DNA of 46,750 nt from JANXLS01 sp038227045. Lineage in GTDB: Bacteria > Planctomycetota > SZUA-567 > H5-PLA8. The notes below the pieces were generated by a model that saw only the letters and a program-made list of their open reading frames with translations, was not told the DNA's origin and did not search any database. A program made the position numbers and the translations under genes. Location: the NCBI GenBank assembly GCA_038227045.1, contig JBBRQD010000037.1:1-46750 (forward strand). Reading direction: 5' to 3'. Position 1 is the stretch's first letter. Every line of letters starts with the position of its first letter. This document shows, piece after piece, positions 16,457 to 25,424 of this stretch.

Positions 16457-19261
16457 CTATAGCATTCCCCGGTCGAAATTCGCCGCATGTCCATTCGGCA
16501 CGTTCTTTCCAGCGCGAATCAGCCGCCAGGCTTTCAGCGCTTCGTACGGCTCGTATTTTCGATAAATGAAATCAGCGCGCAGCGAGAGCGCCCCGGCGTC
16601 GCGCAATTCGGACACTCTCGGTGCGACACAGAATGCGCCCTTGTTCAGCACAATCGTGCGGCAGTGGTAATCGATCGCCTGAACTTTTTCGCCGTAGCTC
16701 GACACCATGTCCATGCTCTCGAATTTGCAATTCGCTTTGCCGGGACAGCCGCCGATCAAATTCGCGTACGCGCAAGATTCGGCCATGAACATTGGCGTGT
16801 CTTGATGCACGACCGCGACCGCTTTCGCGCCAAATTCGGCAAAGAGTTCGCGCATGTTGTCGAGCCCATCTTCCGGCGACAGCACGAAACGTTGCGCGCC
16901 CATCGCCAGCACCTGCAGCGCCGCCGCGCGATTGACCACGTAGACAGACCAATCCGTCGAAAGTTCCGAATCGCGGGCCGCCCGCCCGCCAGTACCTTTC
17001 AAAATATCCAACGCATCCAAATACGACCACGCCGAAACATTGCCCGCTTCCCATTTTGCAAACCCGCCGCCTTTGAGACGCGCGAGTTTCAATTGAATGC
17101 CGTGCTCCTCCCACTTGCGCGTCACTGGCGGCAGCGCGAGACGAATTCTGTCGCGGCCCAAACGCGCGGCGAGACTCGCGAGTTTCTCGTCGAGAATCGT
17201 GGCGTGATCGCGGGCGATGTCGATAACGACTTCGTCCACGCCGTCAAAATCGGAATCCTCGAAGGCATCCAAAAATCCGATGCGGTCGACCTTGATCGAC
17301 CATTGAACCGATGCGGTCCCGCCTGAGTGTTTTCGAACATTTGGCAACACATCCGCACGCACGATTTCGAGGCGCCTAGACTGCGCGAGGTCGAGCGCTC
17401 TTTCTAGTTCTTCGGCGAGTTCGCGGCGCAGCGCGTTGAGCTGCGAAACGGGCACGAAGCGCGTCTCTGAATTGTCGAACGAAAATGCGCCAAGCGCCAA
17501 GCGCGTTTCGCCCAATTTTTCGAACGCGCCGCGCGCGGCGGCGCCCATCTTCGCGGCGTCCTTCGCCACTTGAAAAGGCCCGGGCAGAGCGCGATGAATT
17601 GCAATCGGCGATTCGCCTTCCCAGCGCGGCGCGATGCGCGCGCGAACCGATAATTCTACGGCGCTTAATTTCACGTCGATATCCGCCGTGCGACGCGTTC
17701 GGTGCAATCCCGGCTTCGGGCGCTCGTGCCGGTAACGGCGCTTCACGTCCTGTGACGACGAACAATAAATTGGTGCGCCGTCCGGAATAAACGGATGCTC
17801 CTCCGGAATTGCGACCTCAACGAGCGTATTCGCCGGCGCTTCGAACACGTCCTCATAGGGCAACCGCTCGCGGTGCGGCGTCACATGCAGTTTCGGATCG
17901 ACGCGGCGCGGCGAGTCGGCGTGGACGAGATGCAGCGTTTCGACCGCGAAGCCGAATGGCTTGCCCAATCCCGGCACGTCGATCTGCAAACCATCGTGCC
18001 GCTCGAGCGGGCGCGCCGTCGTAAATCGCAGAAACGCGCGCTCCGTATTCGGATCGATAATTTTCTCAACGGTTCCGATCGGCGTGCCTCGGTGCCCTAC
18101 GGTGTCGCGGTCGGCGACTTCCTTGTATTTGTGCGAGAGCGTGAAGAGCCGTGTCCAGGGGCGGCTGAAGACTGTTTGCATGTCCGCTTCGTGCTGCGCG
18201 CGTTCGCCGGCTGGCAGCGATTCATCGAGCAAGCGCCGGTAATAATCGGTGGTCGTCGCGACATACAACGGGCTTTTTTTGCGCCCTTCGATTTTCACGC
18301 ACGACACGCCCGCCGCGCGCAATGCGGGCAGGTGATCGGGCAGCGCGAGATCTTTCATCGAGAACGCGAAACCATGCGACGCGCTGCGTTTGGTCGGCGT
18401 GCCATCGCGCAACGTATCCGGTGCGCCGCTGACTTGAAAATCGTCGCGGCACGAATACGCGCACTTGCCGCGGTTGCCGCTGCGCCCATTTGTCTGAGAC
18501 GAAAAGAGACACAATCCGCTGTATGAATAGCAGAGCGCGCCATGGATAAAGACTTCGGTTTCGACGCCGGAGGTTGCGGTGATGTCGGCGACTTCTTCAA
18601 GCGTCAGTTCGCGCGCGAGCACGACCCGCGTGAAGCCCATGGCCTTCAACGCTTCCGCGCCGGCACGGTTATGCACGGCCAATTGCGTGCTGGCGTGTAA
18701 TTCGAGTTCCGGAAAATGTTTGCGTACAATCTGGTAGACACCGATATCCTGAATGATCAGCGCGTCGACGCCAATCTCGCTCATCGCGCCCAGCGCGTCG
18801 ACCAGTTCGCCGAGTTCGCGCTGCAAAATCAGCGTGTTAACGGTGACGAAGACGCGGCGCTTACGCTCGTACGAATGCGCGAATGAGGTGATCGCGTCCA
18901 GGTCGTCGAGCGTAAAATTCTCGGCTTCGGCGCGCGCGGAAAATTTCTGCAAGCCGAGATAAATCGCGTCCGCGCCATAATGAAACGCCGCGTAACCTGC
19001 ATCAAGACCACCGGCCGGCGCGAGCAATTCGACGGCATGTTTCCGAGCCTGCCCGGAAATAAGCGGAATGCTGTACGGCGCTTCAATCGCGCCCAAATCG
19101 TACTCGCCTTGAGGCGCATCCGGCTCCGGAGCCGCTTCGGCCGAATCGGCATGAGGAAGCACCGACGCGAGCGTTAGGCCGTTCCACGCGGGCGGGCGCT
19201 TGAGGCCATCGGTGGCGCAACCGCAACTCGCCGACGAAATTTGAGAATTCTGAATTTGCAT
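16457..19261 (-). CDS. U32 family peptidase with DUF3656-like extension
   Basis: The 934-residue product carries the U32 signature EVFIHGALCYSYSGLCLFS at 236-254, followed by GNRGKCAYSCR. Its N-terminal TIM-barrel-like half starts with VELLAPAGGLDAGYAAFHYG at 77-96. The long C-terminal half contains AYANLIGGCPGKANCKFESM, a second cysteine set probably binding an Fe-S cluster. The architecture resembles the long U32 proteins related to RlhA, which hydroxylates 23S rRNA; other U32 members act in prephenate-dependent or quinone hydroxylation, and collagenase activity is claimed for some. The first 64 residues are a non-conserved extension with CGC. The ATG directly abuts the TAA of the PIN toxin gene. 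It converges with the ABC ATPase gene, 18 bases away. Confidence 0.88.
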   Translation of the reverse strand: MQIQNSQISSASCGCATDGLKRPPAWNGLTLASVLPHADSAEAAPEPDAPQGEYDLGAIEAPYSIPLISGQARKHAVELLAPAGGLDAGYAAFHYGADAIYLGLQKFSARAEAENFTLDDLDAITSFAHSYERKRRVFVTVNTLILQRELGELVDALGAMSEIGVDALIIQDIGVYQIVRKHFPELELHASTQLAVHNRAGAEALKAMGFTRVVLARELTLEEVADITATSGVETEVFIHGALCYSYSGLCLFSSQTNGRSGNRGKCAYSCRDDFQVSGAPDTLRDGTPTKRSASHGFAFSMKDLALPDHLPALRAAGVSCVKIEGRKKSPLYVATTTDYYRRLLDESLPAGERAQHEADMQTVFSRPWTRLFTLSHKYKEVADRDTVGHRGTPIGTVEKIIDPNTERAFLRFTTARPLERHDGLQIDVPGLGKPFGFAVETLHLVHADSPRRVDPKLHVTPHRERLPYEDVFEAPANTLVEVAIPEEHPFIPDGAPIYCSSSQDVKRRYRHERPKPGLHRTRRTADIDVKLSAVELSVRARIAPRWEGESPIAIHRALPGPFQVAKDAAKMGAAARGAFEKLGETRLALGAFSFDNSETRFVPVSQLNALRRELAEELERALDLAQSRRLEIVRADVLPNVRKHSGGTASVQWSIKVDRIGFLDAFEDSDFDGVDEVVIDIARDHATILDEKLASLAARLGRDRIRLALPPVTRKWEEHGIQLKLARLKGGGFAKWEAGNVSAWSYLDALDILKGTGGRAARDSELSTDWSVYVVNRAAALQVLAMGAQRFVLSPEDGLDNMRELFAEFGAKAVAVVHQDTPMFMAESCAYANLIGGCPGKANCKFESMDMVSSYGEKVQAIDYHCRTIVLNKGAFCVAPRVSELRDAGALSLRADFIYRKYEPYEALKAWRLIRAGKNVPNGHAANFDRGML

Positions 19262-19678
19262 TTATGGTACTTTCACGTGGACAAGAAATTCCGCCGGCGA
19301 AAAGACCGGAACCGGAGATTGAAGAAATCCCTTTTGATCGCGAGTGACAATGCAATCCAATTGCATTTTTATGGCGCATGCGATCTGGACATTATCTTCA
19401 AAGTCAGGACCGGGCATTTTCGATGCGGAAATCAACAATGGCTTGTCAACCGGGCAAATTTCGAAGTCCTGCAAGATGAGCTTTATAACGTCGACGGCCA
19501 AGGTTTGCGGAAGCTGCTTTCGTAGAATATAAAAGGTATCGGTTATGGAAGATGCCAGAACGAATCCCGTTGCCTTTCCGGATAAATTCAGTTGGACAAT
19601 GGCGGCCACCTCTGCATACCAGGGCTGCCGCATCAGGTATGCGTCCAGGTTGACATTCGTATCCATCAAAAAGTTCAT
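19262..19678 (-). CDS. PIN-domain RNase toxin (VapC-like, PIN_3 type)
   Basis: The 138-residue product is a PIN-fold ribonuclease. MDTNV at 5-9 gives the first catalytic Asp (Asp6). SSITDTFYILRK supplies Asp47 where many VapC proteins have Glu. PDFEDNVQIACA at 91-102 gives the central acidic pair, and IVTRDQKGF gives Asp114. DFED followed by VTRD-KGF is typical of the PF13470 branch. It overlaps the antitoxin gene by four bases (ATGA), the usual arrangement for coupled synthesis, and its TAA is directly followed by the ATG of the U32 gene. Targets of this branch are mostly unknown; VapC proteins cut tRNA or rRNA. Confidence 0.87.
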   Translation of the reverse strand: MNFLMDTNVNLDAYLMRQPWYAEVAAIVQLNLSGKATGFVLASSITDTFYILRKQLPQTLAVDVIKLILQDFEICPVDKPLLISASKMPGPDFEDNVQIACAIKMQLDCIVTRDQKGFLQSPVPVFSPAEFLVHVKVP

Positions 19679-19977
19679 GTTGCGTTGCTGCCCGCCGAAT
19701 GAGTCGAACTAATTGAGCCATACTTTCGAAGGATTCTTTCTTCCTTCAATCGTTCAACTTCGGCATCGTCTGGGGGAACGAATCCGGCGTTGCGGAGAAT
19801 TTCGTGTACCTTTTCCAAGGAGTTAGCGTCTCGTCGAACGGGATCGGCAGATGTTGCAGTCGTAATTGCGTGTTCGATGCCATCGCGCGCAAGTGCATCG
19901 ATTCCGACGTGGTTGCGCTCCGCGGTCTCTTTCAAACGCACGACCAGTTCATCGGGCAAATTGAGCGTGATTGTCAT
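19675..19977 (-). CDS. Ribbon-helix-helix antitoxin
   Basis: The 100-residue product starts MTITLNLPDELVVRLKETAE, a beta strand plus helix typical of ribbon-helix-helix DNA-binding proteins, followed by HVGIDALARDGIEHAI, the second helix. The acidic and charged C-terminal part (PPDDAEVERLKEERILRKYG) should wrap the toxin. A GGGAG ribosome site lies six bases before the ATG. As with other such pairs, the protein probably represses its own operon, but I see no clear palindromic operator in the 66 bases separating it from cimA. Confidence 0.82.
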   Translation of the reverse strand: MTITLNLPDELVVRLKETAERNHVGIDALARDGIEHAITTATSADPVRRDANSLEKVHEILRNAGFVPPDDAEVERLKEERILRKYGSISSTHSAGSNAT

Positions 19978-20043
19978 AATAATCTCCCTTCCCCCACTGG
20001 ATCGTCATCGACCTGCCACCCCATCTTAAGCCTTCTGCGCCGC

Positions 20044-21675
20044 CTATACCACCGTTTTCACGCTCGCCGCGTCGCGCGTTTGATACAACTTGTATTCCAC
20101 GCCGTCTACGAGCGCGTGCCAGCTCGCGTCGATCACGTTTTCGCTCACGCCCACGGTCGTCCAGCGGCTCTTGTGATCGCTTGAGACGATCGTCACCAGC
20201 ACTTTCGCGCCGGTCGCGAGCTTCGAATCGATGACCCGGACTTTGTAATCGACCAGCGAGACGTCCTTCAGCTCCGGGTAAAATTTCTCGAGCGCCTTGC
20301 GCAGCGCGCCGTCGAGCGCGTTGACCGGGCCGTTTCCTTCCGCGGCCGTGTGTTCGGTTCGGCCTTCGACTCCGATCTTCACTGTCGCTTCGGTGACGCT
20401 TTCACCCTTGTCGTCGACATCGGTCAACACGCGGAAACCGTGCAGATCGAAGAACGGGATGTGCGCGTTCATTGTTTTGCGGACGAGCAGTTCGAAGCTC
20501 GCCTCCGCAGCTTCGAAAACGTAGCCTTTGTTCTCCAATTCCATCACGCGGGCCAATACTCGTTTCAACGCGTCGGGATTGTCTTTCAGATTGAATTTAT
20601 TGCCCATCGTCGCCACGAGATTGCTGCGGCCGGAAAGTTCGCTGATCAGCACGCGGCGCGTGTTGCCGACCGCTTCGGGTTCGACGTGTTCGTAGGTGGC
20701 CGCCGAACGCGCCACGGCGCTGACGTGGATGCCTCCTTTATGTGCGAACGCGCTGCGCCCGACATACGGCTGGTTATCGCGCGGCTGCACGTTTCCAACC
20801 TCGTACACGTGACGGCTGATTTCGGTGAGCTTCACGAGGCTTTCCGGCCCCCGCAAACAGGTGCGATTCATTTTGAGCTGCAAGTTCGCGATCACCGGCA
20901 GCAGATCGACGTTGCCGCAGCGCTCGCCGAAGCCGTTGATTGTGCCCTGCACGTGGCATGCGCCAGCCTCGACCGCGGCCAGAGCGTTGGCCACCGCCAC
21001 GCCGCTGTCGTTGTGCGGATGGATGCCGATGCGCATGCCCGGAAATTCCTTAACCACCTCCGACACGATCCGCGCCAGTTCCGGCGGCAACGTGCCGCCG
21101 TTGGTGTCGCACAGAATCAGGCATTTCGCGCCCCCATTCGCCGCCGCGCGCAGCGTTTTCATGGCGTACACGGGATTGTGCGTGTAGCCATCGAAAAAGT
21201 GCTCGGCGTCGTACAGCATTTCGGAGCAATGCGCGCTCAGGTATTTGACGCTGCTTCCGACCATCTCGATATTGTCTTCCAACGACACGCGCAGCGCGTC
21301 GGTGACGTGAAAATCCCAGCTTTTTCCGAAGATGATCAGCACCGGCGCCTGGCTGGCCACCAGCGCCTGCAAGTTGGGATCCGCTTCAGGAGAATTTTTG
21401 GCGTGGCGCGTCGAACCGAAAGCGGCAATGCGCGAGTGCGTCCACTTCTCGGTGCGCGCGGCATCGAAGAAACCCATGTCTTTGGGGTTGCTCCCCGGCC
21501 ACCCGCCCTCGATGTAGTCGACTCCCAGGCCGTCCAAAGCGTGCGCGATTTCGAGCTTGTCGGCCAGCGAGTATGCGATGTGTTCGCTCTGAGTTCCGTC
21601 GCGCAGCGTGGTGTCGAATATTTCCACGCGCGGGCGCGCACTTGTTTTTCCGTTGCCTTTCATGGAATCCTGCAT
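20044..21675 (-). CDS. cimA: (R)-citramalate synthase
   Basis: The 543-residue product condenses pyruvate with acetyl-CoA to (R)-citramalate, the threonine-independent route to 2-ketobutyrate and isoleucine. The N-terminal barrel has VEIFDTTLRDGTQSEHIAYS, ILCDTNGGTLPPEL, and the metal-binding HPHNDSGVAVANALAAVEAG followed by GTINGFGERCGN. YIEGGWPGSNPKD is characteristic of CimA rather than LeuA or homocitrate synthase. The C-terminal domain (TEATVKIGVEGRTEHTAAEG, then GNGPVNALDGALRKAL) is the LeuA-type regulatory domain that binds the feedback inhibitor, probably isoleucine. Starts at 21675 and 21663 are both possible; an AAAGGA lies ten bases before the first. It is upstream of, and in the same direction as, the toxin-antitoxin pair. 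Confidence 0.93.
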   Translation of the reverse strand: MQDSMKGNGKTSARPRVEIFDTTLRDGTQSEHIAYSLADKLEIAHALDGLGVDYIEGGWPGSNPKDMGFFDAARTEKWTHSRIAAFGSTRHAKNSPEADPNLQALVASQAPVLIIFGKSWDFHVTDALRVSLEDNIEMVGSSVKYLSAHCSEMLYDAEHFFDGYTHNPVYAMKTLRAAANGGAKCLILCDTNGGTLPPELARIVSEVVKEFPGMRIGIHPHNDSGVAVANALAAVEAGACHVQGTINGFGERCGNVDLLPVIANLQLKMNRTCLRGPESLVKLTEISRHVYEVGNVQPRDNQPYVGRSAFAHKGGIHVSAVARSAATYEHVEPEAVGNTRRVLISELSGRSNLVATMGNKFNLKDNPDALKRVLARVMELENKGYVFEAAEASFELLVRKTMNAHIPFFDLHGFRVLTDVDDKGESVTEATVKIGVEGRTEHTAAEGNGPVNALDGALRKALEKFYPELKDVSLVDYKVRVIDSKLATGAKVLVTIVSSDHKSRWTTVGVSENVIDASWHALVDGVEYKLYQTRDAASVKTVV

Positions 21676-22142
21676 TGGCTTGCAATCCTTTCGTGCGAAC
21701 GCTCGCGAAATCCAGTTGAGCGGAAAACTGGCCGCGGCGCCGATGTTTGAATAAATTCGATGTTAAGAATGGTAACGGTTAAAGGAAAATGAGAAGGCGC
21801 TAAATCACGCCCCTGCCGATGCGAATCGGCAGGGCGGTGAAACCTCTCTTTTTTATAGTGCGACGGCCGGGTAAGTGCATGTGCTTTCTGGCGTCCTCAA
21901 AATTGGTTTTTATTGTATACGATCCCGCCCGCGAATCAAGTTCAATCCGTGAAATGAAGCGATGGCGGGACTATCTCCATTTTTTAGCCTTGACGGTTTT
22001 GCAAAATACTGATGTAATCACGCGTATCACGAGAAACACGGCTCCGGCGAGCAACCCGCAACGACTCTTTTCCGTCGCATTTGAAGAGACGAGCGGTTCT
22101 ATGAAGAGGCGGCGTGAAATTGGATCCGATTAAAGGAAGACA
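21676..22142. other. Intergenic region between cimA and pilMN (467 bases)
   Basis: This gap separates divergent genes. It holds a perfect 10-base hairpin at 21811-21834 (CCCTGCCGAT, loop GCGA, ATCGGCAGGG) followed 14 bases later by six T, and the pilMN promoter described separately. A frame of 104 codons at 21819-22133 lacks a ribosome site and overlaps both elements, so I do not call it. No RNA gene is seen. Confidence 0.5.
21990..22018 (+). promoter_or_regulatory. Promoter of the pilMN-pilO-like operon
   Basis: TTGACG (21990-21995), exactly 17 bases, and TGTAAT (22013-22018) give a good sigma-70-type promoter with a leader of about 118 bases before the start at 22143. Confidence 0.6.
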
Positions 22143-24113
22143 ATGGCATCGAATATAGTCTGGGGCCTGGATATCGGAAGTTCTGCGATCAAGGCCGTCA
22201 AGATGCAGCGTTCCGGAACTGAATGCAGCATCGTCGATTTCGACATCATCGACATCCCCGGCGGCGACGATCCCGCCGAGCGTCCCGCGCGTCTCAGCGT
22301 GGCGATGAAAAGCCTCATCGAAACGCACAAATTCGGCAACGATCCCGTCTTCCTGGCGATCCCGGGCGCGGTCTGCCTGCACCGCGAATTCACGCTTCCG
22401 CCCAGCCCCGAAACGCGCGTTCACGAGATGGTCCAGTTCGAAGCCAAGCAGCAGATCCCTTTTCCGCTCGATCAAGTCGAATGGGGCTATGAGCGCTTTG
22501 AAGGCGGCGACGACAACAAGGCGATCAACGTGACGCTGATTGCCGTCCGCAAAAGCGACATCCAGGAATTGCTGACCCTCAGCGAAAATTTCAATCTAAA
22601 ACTGGCCGGCATCGTAGCCGCGCCGGTCGCGCTGTATAATTTCATCCATCACGAATTCCAACCGAAGCAAACGACCCTGATTCTCGACGCCGGCGCGCGC
22701 GGCACCGATTTCGTGGTCATGAACAAGCGCCAGATTTATTTCCGCAGCATCCAGATCGCTGGGCGCGAAATCACCCGCGTGCTCGAAAACAAGTTCAAAG
22801 TGCCCTACGATAAAGCGGAGAGTCTCAAGAAAAACATCGAAAAATCCCCGCAGATGGATCAGATACTGACCGTTATCGAACCGACGTTGCGCAACCTCGG
22901 CGCGGACGTGCAGCGCACGATCGGATTCTACAAAGCCAAATCCAAAGGGCAGAAAATTCAGCAGTGCTATCTGCTCGGGCACGCGTTCCGGCTGCCCAAG
23001 ATGGCCGAGTATCTTCAGGCGCAGGTGCGCGAAGCGCCGTTCGCGCTCGTGGAAGGATTGCAGCGCATTCGCATGGCTTCCGTCGTATCGGGCGATTCCC
23101 AAAAATTCATACCGCGGGCCTGGGACGAAGAATTCCCCACCATGCCCGTGGCGATCGGTTTGGCAATTCAGGGACTGGGCTTGAGCGAATTGAAGCTCAA
23201 CTTGATCCCGCAGGAAACCAAAGAAGTTTTCACACGCCAGCAGTGGAAGGTGTGGGCCGCCGCCGCCGTGTTCGTGCTGCTCGTGACGCTGGGCGTGACC
23301 TACTATTTCGCCTCCACCGCGGCGGCTGAATACGCGCGCCTGCGCGATGATTTGAATAAAACGGTTGAGAAAATCGACAAGGATAAAGCGGCCGAGTCCG
23401 CGGCGATCAAAGCGATTCCGGAAAAGTCCGAACTGGCTCAGCGCTTCTTGAAAATCGCGCACGACCGCGCCAAAGAACAGGAAATTTACAGCAAGATCCC
23501 GACGATCAAAGGCGACGATGGCCACGCGTTTTTCGGCACGACCAATCACATCCACCTGACCAGCCTGTACGCGTCGCGCACGCCACTGTCGCGCGAACAC
23601 AGATTCGCGCCCTCGCGCATCGACAAGATCGACCGCGCCCCTTCCGAGGAATTCAAGCGCATGTACGAGAGCCTGAATCCCGGCGCCGCCGATCCCTACA
23701 AGCTGGCTCCCGAATTGCGTCCCGAGGCTCCGCTGGTGGTCATTCTCAGCGGTGAAGTCGAAGTGCAGAACAACAACATCGGCGGCGCCCGAAATACCCT
23801 GGTGACTCTCGGCGAATTGCTGAAGAAGCTGCCGCAACTCAAGCAGACATCCGTGAACGGCGTTCCGACTCCGAAGATCGAACTGGTCTACAGCACTGAG
23901 ACCCCCATTACGTACGACGAACATGTGCTGCCTTATGGAACCGATGGCGCGTTGAAACTTCCGCCCAAAGAAGTCGATCCATTGGCTCCTCCACCGACAC
24001 CGGAAACGATTAACAAATTTTCGTACATTTCGTTCCACTTCATGTTTGCGTGGGAAGATCCGGAGGACAAGGATATTGCCCCGGCGGCTCCGGTCGAGAC
24101 GCCTAAAAAGTAA
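22143..24113 (+). CDS. PilM-PilN fusion, pilus/secretion inner-membrane platform protein
   Basis: The 656-residue product joins two proteins that are normally separate. Residues 1-350 are the actin-like PilM/GspL-cytoplasmic ATPase fold: GLDIGSSAIKAVKM at 8-21, FEAKQQIPFPLDQVEWGY at 99-116, and LILDAGARGTDFVVM at 179-193. The later loop reads LGHAFRLPKM, where PilM proteins usually have a Gly-Gly motif, so nucleotide binding may be weakened. KLNLIPQE at 351-358 then marks the start of a PilN-like part, with a membrane helix at about 369-390 and a periplasmic coiled coil and ferredoxin-like region. This is effectively a GspL-like layout. The ATG has AAGGA five bases upstream. It heads an operon with a PilO-like gene and a third membrane protein gene. 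Confidence 0.85.
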   Translation: MASNIVWGLDIGSSAIKAVKMQRSGTECSIVDFDIIDIPGGDDPAERPARLSVAMKSLIETHKFGNDPVFLAIPGAVCLHREFTLPPSPETRVHEMVQFEAKQQIPFPLDQVEWGYERFEGGDDNKAINVTLIAVRKSDIQELLTLSENFNLKLAGIVAAPVALYNFIHHEFQPKQTTLILDAGARGTDFVVMNKRQIYFRSIQIAGREITRVLENKFKVPYDKAESLKKNIEKSPQMDQILTVIEPTLRNLGADVQRTIGFYKAKSKGQKIQQCYLLGHAFRLPKMAEYLQAQVREAPFALVEGLQRIRMASVVSGDSQKFIPRAWDEEFPTMPVAIGLAIQGLGLSELKLNLIPQETKEVFTRQQWKVWAAAAVFVLLVTLGVTYYFASTAAAEYARLRDDLNKTVEKIDKDKAAESAAIKAIPEKSELAQRFLKIAHDRAKEQEIYSKIPTIKGDDGHAFFGTTNHIHLTSLYASRTPLSREHRFAPSRIDKIDRAPSEEFKRMYESLNPGAADPYKLAPELRPEAPLVVILSGEVEVQNNNIGGARNTLVTLGELLKKLPQLKQTSVNGVPTPKIELVYSTETPITYDEHVLPYGTDGALKLPPKEVDPLAPPPTPETINKFSYISFHFMFAWEDPEDKDIAPAAPVETPKK

Positions 24114-24133
24114 CGTTCGCAACTGACACTTCA

Positions 24134-24156
24134 CCGCGCGCCATTTGGGTGCGCGG
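24134..24156 (+). repeat. Intercistronic hairpin
   Basis: CCGCGCGCC (24134-24142) pairs with GGTGCGCGG (24148-24156), nine pairs with one G-U and a five-base loop. It lies between the pilMN and pilO-like genes and lacks a T tract, so it is more likely an mRNA-stability or attenuating hairpin than a terminator. Confidence 0.55.
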
Positions 24157-24194
24157 ACTCTTTCGCATTGTTCCGCGTGGAGAAAGCGCGATCC

Positions 24195-25334
24195 ATGGAT
24201 CAACTCAAGAAAAACCTGTTTTGGATCATTCTCGCCGTCGTCGTTCTGGGCGCATTGGCGGCGTGGTTCAGCCTCGTGCCGGATGTGGACGAAGCCAAAG
24301 CCGACGCTCTGAAAAAAGCGAAGGACTTGAAGATCGCCGCCGATTTGTCAAAGAAGCCCGACGGCCTGAAAACACCGCTTCACAAAAAAGCCGCGGACGA
24401 CTATGTCAAAAAGCTCGAATACGAGAAAAAGGCCCTGGTCGAAACCATCTCACAGTGGCCGGATTTCTCGAACAAGCGCTTGAACGCGCGCTATACCGAT
24501 GCGCCGCCGGCGGCGAGAGCGGTCGACTTCGACAACTGGATGGATGCGCAGCGCAAACGCCTGTCGAAGAAGCTCACCGACGCGGGCGTCGCGTTTTCGC
24601 AGACTGAATTCGATAAGAATCTATTCTTCGGAATCAACACCGACACCGAACTCAGCAAGAGGTCCGTCGACCTCAACAGCAGGGCGAGCGTCCGCCACCA
24701 CGATTACCAATTGCGCATCCTGGCAATCATGGAGGACGTGGTCGACTCGCTGGCGCCGCGAACCGGAACGGTAGCCATTTCCAAGTTTGAAACCGATCCG
24801 GCAAAACCCGAACCCGTGGACACCGCGCCCGCCGGTGCGCTGACGTTTGTGAGTTTTTCATTCCACTCGCCCAACGAGACTGCCATGAGCAACGAAAAAG
24901 GATATGAAAACGCGCTGATCAAAAGCGGGTTTTCCAAACCGACCAACGCCAAACCCGGGGAGAGCGCTTTCAACGGCGCGCTTCTGCCGGTCGCCGTAAC
25001 ATCGGTTGACGTCGAGTTCATCAGCCCCATCAGTTCCGTGCCGACGATTATCCGCAGACTGGAAGGAAGCGAAAAATATCTTGCCGTCGTTTCCAAGGTC
25101 GATTGCGAACGTGTTTCGGCGGTCTTCCCCGGTCCTTTGAGCGACACAAAAATTCAGCAGGATTACGCCAAAGCCGCCTTCAATCCCATGATCAACACCC
25201 ATTTTGGCGAAGGTCCGGTCAAAGCTTTCGTCACACTGGAATTCTACGAATTCGACAAGGCCAAGGCGGAGAAATTGGACGCGCCGCCACCCACGGCAAA
25301 AGCACCGCCGGTGCGGCCCAACGCTCCGAAATGA
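24195..25334 (+). CDS. PilO-like inner-membrane protein
   Basis: The 379-residue product has one N-terminal membrane helix (NLFWIILAVVVLGALAAWFS), then a long, Lys/Ala-rich helical region (VDEAKADALKKAKDLKIAAD) and a C-terminal alpha/beta domain (RNHDY-like repeats, SVDVEFISPISSVPTIIRRL). That topology is what PilO and GspM show, and its place right behind the PilN part supports the call; sequence motifs alone would not. In type IV pili PilO dimerises with PilN. It is longer than a typical PilO (about 200), with extra domain length and a Pro-rich end (APPPTAKAPPVRPNAPK). The ATG at 24195 is favoured over the in-frame TTG at 24168 by the membrane helix position. Confidence 0.65.
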   Translation: MDQLKKNLFWIILAVVVLGALAAWFSLVPDVDEAKADALKKAKDLKIAADLSKKPDGLKTPLHKKAADDYVKKLEYEKKALVETISQWPDFSNKRLNARYTDAPPAARAVDFDNWMDAQRKRLSKKLTDAGVAFSQTEFDKNLFFGINTDTELSKRSVDLNSRASVRHHDYQLRILAIMEDVVDSLAPRTGTVAISKFETDPAKPEPVDTAPAGALTFVSFSFHSPNETAMSNEKGYENALIKSGFSKPTNAKPGESAFNGALLPVAVTSVDVEFISPISSVPTIIRRLEGSEKYLAVVSKVDCERVSAVFPGPLSDTKIQQDYAKAAFNPMINTHFGEGPVKAFVTLEFYEFDKAKAEKLDAPPPTAKAPPVRPNAPK

Positions 25335-25424
25335 AGTGCGACCGAAAACCATTGATTCAATCGAAATATTTCCATGCAGCGCGCGCGTCAATCGCGCGTC
25401 TAATGGGTAAAGGAGATCGCCGCT

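Noticed and set aside
20350..21750. Long open frame antisense to cimA (466 codons)
   Set aside because: Same reason: the sense strand carries all citramalate synthase motifs and the antisense product is low-complexity His/Arg/Val-rich.
21811..21834. Perfect 10-base hairpin as a terminator
   Set aside because: The T tract is 14 bases away and no gene on the plus strand ends upstream of it, so termination is not supported; left as a structural element only.
21819..22133. Open frame of 104 codons in the cimA-pilMN gap
   Set aside because: It has no ribosome site, starts inside a hairpin, runs through the pilMN promoter, and its product has no recognisable pattern.
22596..24203. Very long open frame antisense to pilMN (535 codons)
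   Set aside because: It is a mirror of codon bias in the real gene; the product is rich in Arg, His and Phe with no domain, and the sense strand has clear PilM and PilN motifs.
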